The position numbers and the translations under genes were made by a program. Shown here piece by piece: positions 36,728-48,138 of a stretch of 64,000 nt of DNA (position 1 is the first letter of the stretch; each line of letters begins with the position of its first letter). The DNA lies in NCBI GenBank assembly GCA_002172675.1, contig NETF01000091.1, positions 1 to 64,000 on the forward strand. Direction: 5' to 3'. The stretch comes from an unicellular cyanobacterium SU3. GTDB lineage: Bacteria; Cyanobacteriota; Cyanobacteriia; Cyanobacteriales; Microcystaceae. Under the pieces are notes generated by a model, which saw nothing but the letters and a program-made list of their open reading frames with translations, was not told where the DNA came from and ran no database searches.

Positions 36728-39034
36728 ATGACAAACACTTCTAGAAAACCATTATCCTTATTTCAAAAATTCCGTCAACAAATTAAATCTGCACCTCCTC
36801 TAAAAACAGAAGAGTCTGCCGTCTTTCGCATTCTAGTACAATGTTTAGTTATTGTGGGCATTATTGCCACTGATATTGCTGCTGGAACTCAGATGAGTTT
36901 ATGGGCTATTCCTTTAAGTATTATAGGGGGTGTTTGGAGTTGGTATCGTCGCAAAGATCGCAATATTACCGTTAAATTTTTCTTAGCGATGGGGATGTTA
37001 GCGGTACTTTCTTTCTTTTTAGTTCGTTTAACTCAAAATCTTAATGATAGTCGTATTGTTTTAGCAGAATTATTAGTTCAGTTACAAGTTTTACATAGTT
37101 TTGATTTACCGAGACGTAAAGATTTAGGCTATTCTATGGTCATTGGTCTGATTTTATTAGGAGTAGCTGGAACCATTTCTCAGACGGTTGCTTTTGCTCC
37201 TTGGCTATTATTATTTTTGATTTTAGCCATTCCTACATTAGTGTTAGATTATCGATCGCGGTTAGAGTTAGAAGCAATTGATCATAATTTTAAGAGACTG
37301 TTTAAATCTCGTAAAAAGTCTAATAAAGCTGGTAACTATTCTCCTATTTCTTTTAAAAGCATTACTGTGTTAATTGCCATTACTTTAGTGTTTGGCTTAA
37401 CTATTTTTACCCTAATGCCACGTTTTCCAGGATATCAATTACAAACCTTTCCAGTTGATAGTCCTTTAGATGCAGACAGTCAAAAATTTAGTGAACAAAA
37501 TAAAGGAATTGTCAACCCTGGTTATAATAATAATAACGGAGAACAAGGTGGACAAAGACAAAGTAATAATTCTTCTCGAGGAAAAGGACAAGTTGATGAC
37601 AGTCAATATTATGGATTCAATACTAAAATAAATCAAAACTTGCGCGGAGAAATGAAACCCAAAATTGTCATGAGAGTGCGATCGCAATCTCCTGGATTTT
37701 GGAAAGCTTTATCTTTTGATCATTATACTGGTCAAGGATGGGAAATCACTAACGAAGAATATTTTGATACGATTAAACGAGATCGCTGGTCTTATAAATT
37801 TTTCTTACACTTTCCTAATACTGCAATGAAGACTAAAAAAGTGATCCAAAGTTACACTGCAGTAGCTGATTTACCTAATATTGTACCTTCCCTTTCTCAA
37901 CCTAAACATCTCTATTTTCCTGCACAAGAAATAGGAGTCGATGATCTGGATAATCTACGATCGCCTGTTGGTTTAATAGAAGGTTTAACTTACACTGTTG
38001 TTTCAGAAGTTCCTTATCGCGATCGCACAAAATTACAAAAATCCCCTCCTAATTATTCTGATAAAATCAAAGAAACTTATCTTAATATCCCGCCAGAAAT
38101 TGAAAAAAAAGTACGCAATCAAACCCTACAATTATTAAATAATCAATCTTTTAAATCACCTTATGAAGTAGTTTTGTTTTTAACTCAATCACTTAAACAA
38201 AAATATACGATTCAAGAAGAGTTACCTTTTTTTAGTGACGATGAAGATTTAGTAGAATCTTTCTTGTTTAAATATGAAGGAGGTATTGCCGATCATTTTT
38301 CCACTGCTTTAACTATTATGTTACGTTCTATAGGAATTCCAGCTAGATTAACTGTTGGTTTCGCACCAGGAAAATTTAACCCGTTAACAGGTTTTTATGT
38401 GGTTAAAAATACCGATGCTTATGCGTTAACGGAGGTCTATTTTCCTTATTTTGGTTGGTATGCCTTTGATCCGATTCCCGGTCATGATTTATTTCCACCG
38501 TCTTTAGAGGAAGATCAAACATTTAGCGTTTTAAAGCAATTTTGGAACTGGATCGCGGGTTGGTTGCCTTCTCCTATGGCTAACTTTTTTAGTTTTATTT
38601 GGACTAAAATAATTGTTGGATTAATTGGCTTTTTAGGATGGTTATGGCGATTTATTTCTAGTGGGTTAATCGGAACATTAGTCGGTCTATTATTAGCAGT
38701 TTTTCTAGGTTTCGCTGGTTGGTTAGGTTGGGGAAAACTAAGAAAATTAGGTTATTATCGTCGCCTGGCTAAATTACCGCCAATGGTGCAATTATATGAG
38801 GAGATGTTAAGGGTACTCAAGTCAAAAGGTTATCCCAAACATTACGCTCAAACTCCCTTAGAATACGTAGAAGTATCCTATCAACAACATCCTAATGAAC
38901 AAGCAGAAATTATTGACGAAATTTCTAACGCTTATATGAGTTGGCGATATGGACAAAATGAGCAAAATGTTAACTATTTAAAGCAACAATATCAACAGTT
39001 AGTTAAGAGTTTAAAAAAAAGAAATTCTGACTAA
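36728..39034 (+). CDS. TgpA-like membrane protein with degenerate transglutaminase core
   Basis: I chose ATG 36728 over GTG 36683, giving 768 residues. About six N-terminal membrane helices (DUF3488-like) are followed by a large soluble domain with a transglutaminase-like core, then one or two membrane helices and a DUF4129-like tail (LPPMVQLYEEMLRVLKSKGYPK, HAQTPLEY-like YAQTPLEY). The core should contain YCEHF and DAHAW. Here these read IADHFSTAL (Ala521) and NTDAYALTEVYF (Tyr565). Only the Asp of FDPIPG (Asp581) remains, so protease/transglutaminase activity is unlikely. It may be a structural cell-envelope protein. Confidence 0.82.
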   Translation: MTNTSRKPLSLFQKFRQQIKSAPPLKTEESAVFRILVQCLVIVGIIATDIAAGTQMSLWAIPLSIIGGVWSWYRRKDRNITVKFFLAMGMLAVLSFFLVRLTQNLNDSRIVLAELLVQLQVLHSFDLPRRKDLGYSMVIGLILLGVAGTISQTVAFAPWLLLFLILAIPTLVLDYRSRLELEAIDHNFKRLFKSRKKSNKAGNYSPISFKSITVLIAITLVFGLTIFTLMPRFPGYQLQTFPVDSPLDADSQKFSEQNKGIVNPGYNNNNGEQGGQRQSNNSSRGKGQVDDSQYYGFNTKINQNLRGEMKPKIVMRVRSQSPGFWKALSFDHYTGQGWEITNEEYFDTIKRDRWSYKFFLHFPNTAMKTKKVIQSYTAVADLPNIVPSLSQPKHLYFPAQEIGVDDLDNLRSPVGLIEGLTYTVVSEVPYRDRTKLQKSPPNYSDKIKETYLNIPPEIEKKVRNQTLQLLNNQSFKSPYEVVLFLTQSLKQKYTIQEELPFFSDDEDLVESFLFKYEGGIADHFSTALTIMLRSIGIPARLTVGFAPGKFNPLTGFYVVKNTDAYALTEVYFPYFGWYAFDPIPGHDLFPPSLEEDQTFSVLKQFWNWIAGWLPSPMANFFSFIWTKIIVGLIGFLGWLWRFISSGLIGTLVGLLLAVFLGFAGWLGWGKLRKLGYYRRLAKLPPMVQLYEEMLRVLKSKGYPKHYAQTPLEYVEVSYQQHPNEQAEIIDEISNAYMSWRYGQNEQNVNYLKQQYQQLVKSLKKRNSD

Positions 39035-39053
39035 GTTAAAAATCAATCTGTAG

Positions 39054-39070
39054 GGTGGGCAATGCCCACC
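39054..39070. terminator. hairpin of the GGTGGGCAATGCCCACC type
   Basis: GGTGGGCA and TGCCCACC pair around one base, 20 bases after the TgpA-like stop. Sequences of the form TAGGGTGGGCAATGCCCACC are widespread dispersed repeats in cyanobacteria. It probably serves as a terminator here, although no long T-run follows. Confidence 0.6.
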
Positions 39071-39166
39071 TTATATTTAAACATATCCTAACCTTTTTCG
39101 TACTCCTATAGAAACGGGAAAAAACGTTATCATTAATAAGGTTAAGGAGTGTTAAGCTTGGAGCAT

Positions 39167-42034
39167 ATGGCCGACTCAAACAGTATACGGATTCGGGGTG
39201 CAAGACAACATAATCTAAAAAATATCGATCTTGAACTACCGCGCGATCGCTTGATTGTATTTACAGGGGTGTCCGGTTCAGGAAAGTCATCCTTAGCGTT
39301 TGATACCATTTTCGCTGAGGGACAACGACGCTATGTAGAGTCTCTGAGTGCCTATGCAAGACAGTTTTTAGGACAGTTAGACAAACCAGATGTGGATGCG
39401 ATCGAAGGGTTAAGTCCGGCTATTTCTATTGACCAAAAATCCACATCCCATAACCCTCGTTCAACGGTGGGAACGGTAACGGAAATTTATGATTATTTAC
39501 GATTATTATTCGGACGTGCCGGTGAACCCCATTGTCCTCATTGCGATCGCTTAATTGCACCTCAAACCATCGATCAAATGTGCGATCGGGTTATGGAACT
39601 CTCAGAGCGAACAAAATTCCAAATTTTAGCCCCTGTGGTGCGAGGAAAAAAAGGAACTCATAAACAATTGTTATCTAGTTTAGCCTCTCAAGGATTTGTA
39701 AGGGTACGAGTTGACGGAGAAGTACGAGAACTTTCGGATAATATTGAATTAAAAAAGAATCATTATCATAATATTGAAATTGTTGTTGATCGCCTCATCA
39801 AAAAAGAAGGAATAGAAGAAAGATTAGCAGATTCTCTCAGCACCTGTTTAACCCATGCTGACGGGTTAGCAGTTATCGATATTTTAGGAGAAGAAGAGAA
39901 AAATGGTCACTCAGAAATCATGTTTTCTGAAAACTTTGCTTGTCCCGAACATGGCGCAGTCATAGAAGAATTATCCCCCCGTTTATTCTCCTTTAATTCT
40001 CCTTATGGTGCGTGTCCAAACTGTCACGGATTAGGAAGTTTACGGCAATTTTCTCCTGAGTTGGTAATACCTGATCCTAAAGCTCCTTTATATTCTGCCG
40101 TTGCTCCCTGGTCAGAAAAAGACAATTCTTATTATTTATCGTTACTCTATAGTATTGGTCAAAGTCACGGCTTTGAAATCCAAACCCCTTGGAATCAATT
40201 AACCCAAGAACAACAAGACTTATTACTCTATGGAAGTGAAGAACCGATCTGGTTTGAGCAAGATTCTCGCTTTGACACAGGAAAGGGATATTATAAAAAT
40301 TTCAAAGGAATTTTAGCGATTTTAGAGCGAAATTATCAAGATACTAGCTCAGAAACCATTAAACAGAAGATGGAGAAATATATCGTTGATCAAACCTGCG
40401 AAGTTTGCCAAGGAAAACGCCTCAAACCAGAATCACTATCTGTGCGTTTAGGAGAATGTAGTATTGATGAGTTAACCAGTGTTTCTATTGATAAATGTTT
40501 ATATAAAGTTGATAGTTTAGACTTAACCCCTAGACAAAAATTAATTGGAGAATTAGCACTCAAAGAAGTTAGAAATCGCTTACAATTTCTTCTTGATGTG
40601 GGATTAGATTATTTAACGTTAAATCGAGGAACAGCTACCTTATCAGGAGGAGAAGCGCAAAGAATTCGTTTGGCGACTCAAATTGGTTCGGGGTTAACAG
40701 GCGTGTTATATGTATTAGATGAACCGAGTATCGGTTTACATCAACGGGATAATGGACGATTATTAAATACTTTGAAAAAATTAAGAGATTTAGGGAATAC
40801 TTTAATAGTTGTTGAACATGACGAAGAAACCATTAGAACTGCCGATCACTTGGTTGATATTGGTCCATTAGCAGGAATTCATGGGGGACAAATTGTTTCT
40901 CAAGGTAATTTGAAAGCCCTATTAAAAGCGGATAAATCTTTAACTGCTGACTATTTATCAGGTAAAAAAGTAATTAAAACACCAACAAAACGTCGTGTAG
41001 GAAATGGTCATAAACTCTGCTTAAAAAAATGCTGTGCTAATAATTTAAAAAAAATTGATGTAGAAATCCCATTAGGAAAGTTAGTGGCGATTACAGGGGT
41101 TTCAGGATCAGGAAAATCTACCTTAGTCAATGAATTATTATATCCTTCCCTACAACATCATTTAACCAAAAAGATTCCCTTGCCTAAAACTTTAGACGAA
41201 GTAACGGGACTCGATGCGATTGATAAAGTGATTGTCATTGATCAATCTCCTATCGGGAGAACACCTCGATCTAATCCTGCAACTTATACAGGAATTTTTG
41301 ATAGTATCAGACAGCTTTTTTCTGAGACAGTAGAAGCTAAAGCTAGGGGTTATAAACCGGGTCGTTTTTCTTTTAATGTGAAAGGAGGAAGATGTGAAAA
41401 TTGTGGAGGACAAGGGGTTAATGTGATTGAGATGAATTTTTTACCCGATGTGTATGTTCAATGTGAAGTTTGTAAGGGGGCAAGATACAACCGAGAAACC
41501 CTACAAGTTAAATATAAAGGTCATTCTATTGCTAATGTTTTAGACATGACAGTAGAAGAAGCATTAAGTGTATTTGAAAATATACCAAGGGCAGTCAATC
41601 GATTACAAACCCTAGTCGATGTTGGCTTAGGTTATGTTAAATTAGGACAACCTGCTCCTACTTTATCAGGAGGAGAAGCACAACGGGTTAAACTAGCATC
41701 AGAATTGTCTCGTCGCGCAACTGGAAAAACCCTATATTTAATTGATGAACCTACCACCGGATTATCGTTTTATGATGTTCATCACTTATTAAATGTCTTG
41801 CAAAGATTAGTGGATAAAAGTAACTCTATTTTAGTTATTGAACACAATTTAGATGTCATTCGATGTTCAGATTGGATTATTGATTTAGGACCCGAAGGAG
41901 GTGATAAAGGGGGTGATATTGTTACATTTGGAACCCCTGAAGCAGTAGCTAAACATCCTACTTCTTACACCGCAAAGTATTTAAAAGACGTTTTGAAACA
42001 ATATCCAGTCGAAGCAGTCAAAGAGGATAATTAA
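39167..42034 (+). CDS. uvrA: excinuclease ABC subunit A
   Basis: This is the DNA-damage recognition ATPase of nucleotide excision repair. There are two ABC modules: Walker [12 protein letters not shown] near the N-terminus and [11 protein letters not shown] in the second half, signatures [13 protein letters not shown] and [13 protein letters not shown], and Walker [14 protein letters not shown] and [13 protein letters not shown]. Zinc-binding CxxC pairs are in [23 protein letters not shown] and CENCGGQG. Start choice: ATG 39167 gives 955 residues. AAGGAG at 39144-39149 is ideally placed for TTG 39158, and a GTG at 39149 is also open. The stop overlaps cysH, read from the other strand, by 4 bases. 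Confidence 0.96.
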   Translation: MADSNSIRIRGARQHNLKNIDLELPRDRLIVFTGVSGSGKSSLAFDTIFAEGQRRYVESLSAYARQFLGQLDKPDVDAIEGLSPAISIDQKSTSHNPRSTVGTVTEIYDYLRLLFGRAGEPHCPHCDRLIAPQTIDQMCDRVMELSERTKFQILAPVVRGKKGTHKQLLSSLASQGFVRVRVDGEVRELSDNIELKKNHYHNIEIVVDRLIKKEGIEERLADSLSTCLTHADGLAVIDILGEEEKNGHSEIMFSENFACPEHGAVIEELSPRLFSFNSPYGACPNCHGLGSLRQFSPELVIPDPKAPLYSAVAPWSEKDNSYYLSLLYSIGQSHGFEIQTPWNQLTQEQQDLLLYGSEEPIWFEQDSRFDTGKGYYKNFKGILAILERNYQDTSSETIKQKMEKYIVDQTCEVCQGKRLKPESLSVRLGECSIDELTSVSIDKCLYKVDSLDLTPRQKLIGELALKEVRNRLQFLLDVGLDYLTLNRGTATLSGGEAQRIRLATQIGSGLTGVLYVLDEPSIGLHQRDNGRLLNTLKKLRDLGNTLIVVEHDEETIRTADHLVDIGPLAGIHGGQIVSQGNLKALLKADKSLTADYLSGKKVIKTPTKRRVGNGHKLCLKKCCANNLKKIDVEIPLGKLVAITGVSGSGKSTLVNELLYPSLQHHLTKKIPLPKTLDEVTGLDAIDKVIVIDQSPIGRTPRSNPATYTGIFDSIRQLFSETVEAKARGYKPGRFSFNVKGGRCENCGGQGVNVIEMNFLPDVYVQCEVCKGARYNRETLQVKYKGHSIANVLDMTVEEALSVFENIPRAVNRLQTLVDVGLGYVKLGQPAPTLSGGEAQRVKLASELSRRATGKTLYLIDEPTTGLSFYDVHHLLNVLQRLVDKSNSILVIEHNLDVIRCSDWIIDLGPEGGDKGGDIVTFGTPEAVAKHPTSYTAKYLKDVLKQYPVEAVKEDN

Positions 42035-42861
42035 AGGGTACTTGAATCTAAACTTTCCGCTGCTTCAGGAGACAGGGGTAAATGTAAACCACATTCTTGT
42101 TTAACCCCATGAAAACGACTATCCCGTTCGCTGTCATCATCAGCAGTGACAGGACGACTAGAATGCCAGTCTCCTACAGTAACATAACCTTTATCAAAAT
42201 AGGGATGATAGGGTAAATCGTGTGCCGTTAAATAATGATAAATATCACGAGAATTCCAGGTTAAAATAGGATAAACTTTGTATTGTTCTCCTTGTAACTC
42301 AACCCGTTCAAGAGACTTTCTGTGTTCGGTTTGCTGACGACGTAAACCTGCTAACCATGCTGTTGCTTGAAGTTCTTTTAATGCCCGTTGCATTGGTTCT
42401 ACTTTACGGATAAAATCGTAGCGGTTAAGAGACTCTAGATCGTGATAGTTCCAGAGTTTCCCATAAAGGGCTTCCATTCTAGCAGGGGTTAAGGTTGATT
42501 GATAAACCTTTAAATTGAGTTTGAGGCGTTCGGTTAATTCATCAGCAAAGCGATAAGTTTCAGCCGGAAGATAACCGGTATCCACCCAAATAACGGGAAT
42601 ATCTGGCACCACTTGCGTCACTAAATGCAACATTACCGCCGCTTGAATACCGAAACTGGTACTCATGACTAATCCTTCTCCAAAGGTATCCCTAGCCCAT
42701 TCTACAACCTGTTGAGCGTTAGCATTCTCTAGGGTTTGGTTAACTTCGTCTAAGGATAATTTCGGTTTATAAGGTTGATGTGTCTGGGTAGTGTAGTGAT
42801 GTTCAGCAACCTGATGATTATCTACATGGGAGTTGACGAGATGTAGATTAGATTGGGGCAT
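42031..42861 (-). CDS. cysH: phosphoadenylylsulfate (PAPS) reductase
   Basis: The 276-residue enzyme reduces PAPS to sulfite using thioredoxin in sulfate assimilation. Seen are the PP-loop-like [29 protein letters not shown] and [13 protein letters not shown], and the catalytic Cys257 in KQECGLH. The cysteine pairs that hold the iron-sulfur cluster of APS reductases are absent (WHSSRPV at that place), so it is the PAPS type. It converges with uvrA with a 4-base overlap at the stop codons. Confidence 0.93.
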   Translation of the reverse strand: MPQSNLHLVNSHVDNHQVAEHHYTTQTHQPYKPKLSLDEVNQTLENANAQQVVEWARDTFGEGLVMSTSFGIQAAVMLHLVTQVVPDIPVIWVDTGYLPAETYRFADELTERLKLNLKVYQSTLTPARMEALYGKLWNYHDLESLNRYDFIRKVEPMQRALKELQATAWLAGLRRQQTEHRKSLERVELQGEQYKVYPILTWNSRDIYHYLTAHDLPYHPYFDKGYVTVGDWHSSRPVTADDDSERDSRFHGVKQECGLHLPLSPEAAESLDSSTL

Positions 42862-43134
42862 AAGGTAACGTTTCCCTTGTGTTCAGTAATCTTGCTTTAA
42901 GCGAGTGACGGCACAATAAGCATATTTATCTTCACCATCTTACCTCTTATTGTATCGTGGTTAATTCCTAGAAATTGTATCAATTGCGATGATCATCTTA
43001 AGTTTATCCTTAAATTTGAGTCAGGGGTTAAATTTGCTTATGTTGTATGAATGTATAATAGTATTTGAGTTTAGGATAAGAAAATAAAAAATAGTCAATA
43101 ATAAATTGATCTAATTTTAAGTGAAGATAAAACA

Positions 43135-43782
43135 ATGTTATTAGATTTAAAACGCTTTGAAATACTCCCAGGAGAAAGAATTCTACTAAAAAATGTTACT
43201 TGGAATGAATTTGAGCAAATTTTAGAAGAATTAGGAGAACATCGAGCAAGCAGAATTGCTTATCATTATCATATTTTAGAAATTATGAATCCGTTACCTG
43301 AACATGAACGAAATAAAGAAATTATTAGTGATTTAGTCAAAATACTTTTAGAAGAGTTAGACATTGAATTTGATACATTAGGTTCAACGGCATTTAAAAA
43401 TCAATTAATGCAGCAAGGAATTGAACCTGATAATTGTTTTTATATTGAAAATGAAGCTAAAGTAAGAGGAAAAGATCGGTTAGATTTAACAATTGATCCA
43501 CCTCCAGATTTAGCTTTAGAAATTGATGTTACTTCCCGTACCCATAGAGAAATTTATGCTATTTTAGGAGTTCCTGAATTATGGCGATTTGAAAACGGAG
43601 AATTACAAATTAATATTTTAGAAAATGATAATTATAAAGAAGTTGAATATAGTCCCCATTTTCCTGATTTTCCCCTGAAAGAAGTCATTCCACAATATTT
43701 AAAACAAGTAAAAATAGTGGGACGAAATAAAACAATTAAAGCTTTTAGAAAATGGATTAATGAACAAATTAAAAACTTCTAA
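43135..43782 (+). CDS. Uma2-family (DUF820) putative endonuclease
   Basis: The 215-residue protein is close in layout to the gene at 17251: TWNEFEQILEELGEHRASRIAYH, MNPLPEHERNKEI, EPDNCFYIENEAKVRGKDRLDL and PPPDLALEIDVTSRTHREIYAILGVPELW (in two segments). The Lys found after SRT in the 17251 protein is replaced, which may matter for activity if that Lys is catalytic. It is divergent from cysH with 273 bases between, in which I see nothing distinct. Function is not established. Confidence 0.85.
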   Translation: MLLDLKRFEILPGERILLKNVTWNEFEQILEELGEHRASRIAYHYHILEIMNPLPEHERNKEIISDLVKILLEELDIEFDTLGSTAFKNQLMQQGIEPDNCFYIENEAKVRGKDRLDLTIDPPPDLALEIDVTSRTHREIYAILGVPELWRFENGELQINILENDNYKEVEYSPHFPDFPLKEVIPQYLKQVKIVGRNKTIKAFRKWINEQIKNF

Positions 43783-43821
43783 TTCTTCTAATTCAAATTC
43801 AGAGTTCAAGTTTCATAATTA

Positions 43822-43859
43822 ATAACCGATAACTGATGACTGTTCACTGTTCACTGATA
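43822..43859. repeat. ACTG-type heptanucleotide repeat overlapping the ispE stop codon
   Basis: Units ATAACCG, ATAACTG, ATGACTG, TTCACTG and TTCACTG run head to tail through the ispE stop (43844-43846). They encode the last residues ISEQ, the same SEQ ending as purK. Confidence 0.8.
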
Positions 43860-44794
43860 ATTGAAATGCCATTACTAGATAACTGAGTAACCCAAAATTC
43901 TAAATTAGGATCTTCAATCTTTTGTCTCGCTCTTTTTTTAATGGTTTCTGCTTCAGTTTTAGATTGACATAAAGTAAATATAGTTGGTCCAGATCCCGAC
44001 ATCATGGTACCTAAGCCGCCTGCTTGTTGTAAAATCTCTTTTAATTGTGCAACTTGGGGATATTCAGATAAGACAACTTTTTCTAAATCATTTTGTAATA
44101 ATTCTCCTATTTGTTTTCCATCTTTATCACTAATTGCTTGTACAAACGATCCAGAATGAAGTTGAGACGTTCGAGACTGAATTCCTGCTGTATCATTAAT
44201 ATAAGTATGGCCAAATTGTTGCTTATAGGTTTGATAAGCCCAAGGAGTCGAAACCGCAAGATTGTTATATTTAGCAAGAACAACCCATAAATTGTCTAAA
44301 TCTTGAATCGGATCTAATTTTTCCCCTCTTCCTGTTGCGATCGCAGTTCCTCCCCTCACACAAAAAGGCACATCCGATCCCAGTTTTTCTCCTAACTGTT
44401 GTAACCGGGGTATGGTTAACCCTAATTCCCATAATAAATTTAACCCTAATAAAACCGCAGCCCCATCTGTTGATCCTCCAGCTAATCCTGCAGCCACAGG
44501 AATTTGCTTATCGATGGTAATATCAACGCCGCCATAATTAGCAAATCGTTCGGGAAATTGCTCCACCATTAATTGAGCAGCGCGATAAGCAATATTGGTC
44601 TGATCGAGGGGAACTAAAGGATGATTACAATGTAAATTAATGGCTTGAGTTCCGTTTGAGCGAAGTTCGATCCGATCGCTTAAGGCAAGACTCTGTAAAA
44701 TCATCACTAACTCGTGATAACCATCCGGGCGATCGCCGATAATTTCTAGATATAAATTAATTTTAGCAGGGGCAATTAATTGATAGGTTCGCAT
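43844..44794 (-). CDS. ispE: 4-diphosphocytidyl-2-C-methyl-D-erythritol kinase
   Basis: This GHMP kinase of 316 residues acts in the non-mevalonate (MEP) isoprenoid pathway, which feeds chlorophyll phytyl chains and carotenoids. Seen are [11 protein letters not shown] at the N-terminus, the ATP loop [32 protein letters not shown], and the C-terminal [15 protein letters not shown]. Complete length. The last four residues (ISEQ) and stop codon are encoded by an intergenic-type repeat that seems to have replaced the original end. Confidence 0.95.
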   Translation of the reverse strand: MRTYQLIAPAKINLYLEIIGDRPDGYHELVMILQSLALSDRIELRSNGTQAINLHCNHPLVPLDQTNIAYRAAQLMVEQFPERFANYGGVDITIDKQIPVAAGLAGGSTDGAAVLLGLNLLWELGLTIPRLQQLGEKLGSDVPFCVRGGTAIATGRGEKLDPIQDLDNLWVVLAKYNNLAVSTPWAYQTYKQQFGHTYINDTAGIQSRTSQLHSGSFVQAISDKDGKQIGELLQNDLEKVVLSEYPQVAQLKEILQQAGGLGTMMSGSGPTIFTLCQSKTEAETIKKRARQKIEDPNLEFWVTQLSSNGISIISEQ

Positions 44795-44841
44795 ATTTAA
44801 TTCCTAAAATAATCAATTTTATTCATGTCAGACTTTTGAGT

Positions 44842-46113
44842 TCAAGAAGTAGCCCCCGCCTTTTTTAACAATTCGATGATCTTAGGATAATTATTATATT
44901 GGGCTAAGGACAAAGCTGTATAACCACTGTTATTTTTTTCATCTAGATTAACATTGTCTGCTTCTAATAAGACCTTAACCACATCGACATAACCCCGATG
45001 AGATCCCCACATTAAAGCGGTTGCCCCAGTTTGATCTTTTAAGTTCACATCAGCCCCGGTTTGCACTAACAACTCTATCAGCGTAATATTGCCTTCATCG
45101 GCTGCCTTCATTAACCCTGTGCGTCCATTAGGCAGTCTAGTATTGGGATCAGCACCCCCATTCAACAAAGTGTGAATAATAGCCAGATTACCATTAGCGA
45201 TCGCCAAAGTTAAGGGGGTTTCACCGTAATTTTTTCGATTCGGATCACCGCCGTATTGTAGTAATTCTTGCACAATTTCGCTATGTCCCTGTACCACAGC
45301 TAAAATCAGAGGAGTATCTCCGAATTGATTGGCTAAATGAACATTAGCTCCTTCTGCTAATAATGCCCTCACAGTTTCTAAATGCCCTTCGACGGTGGCA
45401 TAATGCAAAGGAGTCTCTCCCTCCTCATCCCTTTGATTAACCGCTTCTCCTGCGGTTAATAGGGCTTGAATGATAGCTGTTTGACCCTCAGAAGCAGCTA
45501 AGGATAATAAAGTTTCTCCTTCACCATCGGGGATATTGATGTCTGTCTCAGGGATTAATAAAGTTTGAAAGACTCTCAAACTACCACAACGAATGGTAAA
45601 CACCAAAGCTTGTCTATGGGTTAGTTCCGTTTCTATATCAGGAAGTAAATCAATGACTTCAGGATGATCCCCTTTGATGGCCAATTTTAAAGCCGTATCA
45701 CCCTGTTTATTTCGGTGATCAACATCGGCTCCAGCCGCCATGAGATGGATGACAATCTCTGTATGGCCTTTATAAGCAGCAATCATCAAGGCTGTGTTGC
45801 CATCATCATTGGTTTGATTAACTTGTGCCTCGGCTAGGATTAAATCTTGGACAATTTCAACCCGATTAGCGGCCACAGCAAACATTAAGGCCGTTAAACC
45901 AGAGAACGGTCGTTGTTGATTAACATTAGCCCCTGCCGATAATAAGCACTGTACAACTTCTCGGTGTCCCCGTTGGGACGCATACATCAAGGCACTGGTA
46001 TTTTGTAAATCGGTTCCATTTACGTGGGCTCCTTGTGCTAATAAGGTTTCTACGATTTGACAGTCTCCTTGTCGGGCTGCGTTAACCAATTGGAAATCGA
46101 GCGGTGAAACCAT
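44842..46113 (-). CDS. ankyrin-repeat protein
   Basis: The 423 residues are almost entirely ankyrin repeats, about twelve units of the form G.TALM.A...GH.E.V..LL..GADVN (for example NDDGNTALMIAAYKGHTEIV and EGETPLHYATVEGHLETVRA). One unit (HRQALVFTIRCGSLRVFQTLL) is degenerate. There is no signal peptide or membrane segment. Ankyrin stacks bind proteins; the partner is unknown. It is a single gene, divergent from the psb35-like gene. Confidence 0.92.
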   Translation of the reverse strand: MVSPLDFQLVNAARQGDCQIVETLLAQGAHVNGTDLQNTSALMYASQRGHREVVQCLLSAGANVNQQRPFSGLTALMFAVAANRVEIVQDLILAEAQVNQTNDDGNTALMIAAYKGHTEIVIHLMAAGADVDHRNKQGDTALKLAIKGDHPEVIDLLPDIETELTHRQALVFTIRCGSLRVFQTLLIPETDINIPDGEGETLLSLAASEGQTAIIQALLTAGEAVNQRDEEGETPLHYATVEGHLETVRALLAEGANVHLANQFGDTPLILAVVQGHSEIVQELLQYGGDPNRKNYGETPLTLAIANGNLAIIHTLLNGGADPNTRLPNGRTGLMKAADEGNITLIELLVQTGADVNLKDQTGATALMWGSHRGYVDVVKVLLEADNVNLDEKNNSGYTALSLAQYNNYPKIIELLKKAGATS

Positions 46114-46284
46114 ACAACCCTTTCCTAAGAATCTACCCTTATTATGATCGGCTCAGGGCATTCTAGGTCAATGGGTTAAGTCAGTGAACCGCGATCACTG
46201 ACCAGTAATCAGTGATTGGGATGTCGTAAAAACCGTACATAGAATAGGTTGATAACTTTTGCAACATTTTGTTATATTTATTTA

Positions 46285-46290
46285 TATAAT
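46285..46290 (+). promoter_or_regulatory. -10 box upstream of the psb35-like gene
   Basis: TATAAT lies 32-37 bases before the start codon, with AAGGAG between it and the ATG. A weak TTGCAA at 46259-46264 is 20 bases upstream. Further up, at 46228-46241, AAAAACCGTACATA resembles the AAACCGTACATAA motif upstream of the PEP-CTERM gene near 59.8 kb. Confidence 0.4.
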
Positions 46291-46321
46291 TTAAAAAAAG
46301 TTTGTAAAGGAGAAAAAATTT

Positions 46322-46549
46322 ATGTTAACTCTTGTTATTTCCTTATTAATTGTTGGTTGGGTAGCGGCTGCTGTCATCGGGACACAAGCCTATTTTCGCG
46401 GTGAGCAAACCAAAACGATTCATGAAAGAAACTGGAACTCCGAATCCTTTGAAACAGTAGCTAAATCGGTAACTGGTAAAGAGGTAGATAGTGATCGCGT
46501 TCCTGCCTTTGAAATAGATGCTTACGGAAGTAATAACCTAGCTCAGTAG
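46322..46549 (+). CDS. psb35: Psb35-like small photosystem II assembly protein
   Basis: The 75-residue protein has one N-terminal membrane helix (TLVISLLIVGWVAAAVIG), then TQAYFRGEQTKTIHERNWNSE and a short acidic soluble tail ending VPAFEIDAYG. I associate this with the conserved cyanobacterial family whose Synechocystis member was named Psb35, a factor of the CP47 assembly module. The name is from memory. The ribosome-binding site AAGGAG is well placed. It is upstream of ftsZ but separated by 296 bases with nothing else recognised. Confidence 0.55.
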   Translation: MLTLVISLLIVGWVAAAVIGTQAYFRGEQTKTIHERNWNSESFETVAKSVTGKEVDSDRVPAFEIDAYGSNNLAQ

Positions 46550-46845
46550 AGAATTACCCCGCCTAACCCCCGTTATTTACATCAAAATAAGTCATCTGAC
46601 CTTAACTTTTACTTAAACTTATAAAGGAGGTCAGAGTTTTTGTTTTTGGGGCGTGCTTTGGTAAACTCAGATAGAAACTTTGTTAAAAAAAATGTAATGT
46701 TTTACTATTCATAGTAAGCTCTGATATAGTCAACCATTTTATAGATCGACCCCTAATCGAGGTATTAATAAACGGTACTGTAAATTAGGTCAATTTAGAT
46801 TATCCTAAATTCTTGAACTCAAATAATTAACCCCCGCCAATTAAA

Positions 46846-48108
46846 ATGATTCTTAGTGATAAGCTAACCCTTAATCATGCCAGCCTAAATAACACCGAAT
46901 CTACGGAAACCTTCAGTGCTGTGGACAGTTATCAGCGACACGACAGCACTGCCCCTTTTTCCCAAATGAACGAACCCCCAGAAAGTCCTGGGGAAGACAG
47001 TAGGAGAAATGTAATTGTGCCAAATAACATTGCGAGAATTAAAGTCATAGGGGTTGGTGGTGGCGGATGTAATGCGGTTGATCGCATGATCGAAAGTGCC
47101 TTAATGGGGGTTGAGTTTTGGACAATGAACACCGATGCTCAAGCCCTAACCCAATCCTCTGCCCCCCATCGTTTACAAATCGGCAGAAAGTTAACTAAGG
47201 GTTTAGGAGCCGGTGGTAATCCCAATATAGGGAAAGAGGCTGCCGTCGAGTCCCGCGATGAAATTGCTGAAGCCCTTGAGGATACGGATTTAGTCTTTAT
47301 CACTGCTGGTATGGGTGGAGGCACAGGAACGGGCGCTGCTGCCATTGTTGCTGAGATTGCCAAAGAGAAGGGCTGTTTAACCGTCGGAGTGGTAACTCGT
47401 CCCTTTACCTTTGAAGGGCGACGACGCATGGTACAAGCCAGCCAAGGTATCAGCGATCTGCAAAATAACGTCGACACCCTCATTGTTATTCCCAATAACC
47501 AACTATTACAGGTTATTTCCCCAGAAACCCCCTTAAAAGAAGCGTTTCTAGCTGCTGACAATGTTCTACGGCAAGGTGTCCAGGGCATTTCCGATATTAT
47601 TACCATTCCTGGTTTAGTGAATGTGGACTTTGCCGATGTCCGCGCTGTTATGGCCGATGCTGGCTCAGCGTTGATGGGTATTGGTGTGGGTTCTGGAAAA
47701 TCTCGCGCTAATGATGCTGCTTCTTTGGCTATTTCTTCACCCTTATTAGAACATTCGATTCAAGGAGCAAAAGGGGTGGTATTCAATATTACGGGTGGTA
47801 GTGATCTGAGTTTACATGAGGTCAACACCGCAGCCGAAACCATTTTTGAAGTGGTTGATCCCGATGCCAATATTATTTTTGGTGCAGTCATTGATGAGCG
47901 GGTTCAAGGAGAAGTGATCGTTACAGTGATTGCGACTGGGTTTAGTGCTGAGGCTGAAAACACTCCAAATAATAATCAAACCACTTCCACACCAACCCGT
48001 AATGTATCGACTCCCAATCCCCCGAAAAAAGAGGAATCTCCCCCTCCTAAGCCAACAGGATTAGATATCCCACCTTTTTTGCAGGATCGGCGTTTTCCTC
48101 GCGGATAA
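46846..48108 (+). CDS. ftsZ: cell division protein FtsZ
   Basis: This 420-residue tubulin-like GTPase forms the division ring. A cyanobacterial N-terminal extension of about 60 residues precedes the GTPase domain. GTP-binding segments are [13 protein letters not shown] (about 69-81), the tubulin signature GMGGGTGTG (155-163), and the T7 synergy loop VNVDFADV. After a Pro/Thr-rich linker the protein ends [16 protein letters not shown], the cyanobacterial C-terminal peptide. FtsQ is not next to it here. A perfect hairpin terminator follows 30 bases after the stop. Confidence 0.97.
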   Translation: MILSDKLTLNHASLNNTESTETFSAVDSYQRHDSTAPFSQMNEPPESPGEDSRRNVIVPNNIARIKVIGVGGGGCNAVDRMIESALMGVEFWTMNTDAQALTQSSAPHRLQIGRKLTKGLGAGGNPNIGKEAAVESRDEIAEALEDTDLVFITAGMGGGTGTGAAAIVAEIAKEKGCLTVGVVTRPFTFEGRRRMVQASQGISDLQNNVDTLIVIPNNQLLQVISPETPLKEAFLAADNVLRQGVQGISDIITIPGLVNVDFADVRAVMADAGSALMGIGVGSGKSRANDAASLAISSPLLEHSIQGAKGVVFNITGGSDLSLHEVNTAAETIFEVVDPDANIIFGAVIDERVQGEVIVTVIATGFSAEAENTPNNNQTTSTPTRNVSTPNPPKKEESPPPKPTGLDIPPFLQDRRFPRG

Positions 48109-48138
48109 ACCAATAATTGAAAGGATAATACTCACCAG

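Noticed and set aside
46621..46640. Strong ribosome-binding-like AAAGGAGGT after the psb35-like gene
   Set aside because: No open frame of useful length begins within normal spacing; it seems to be chance.
47139..47606. 155-codon minus-strand frame
   Set aside because: It is the antisense of the conserved FtsZ GTPase domain.
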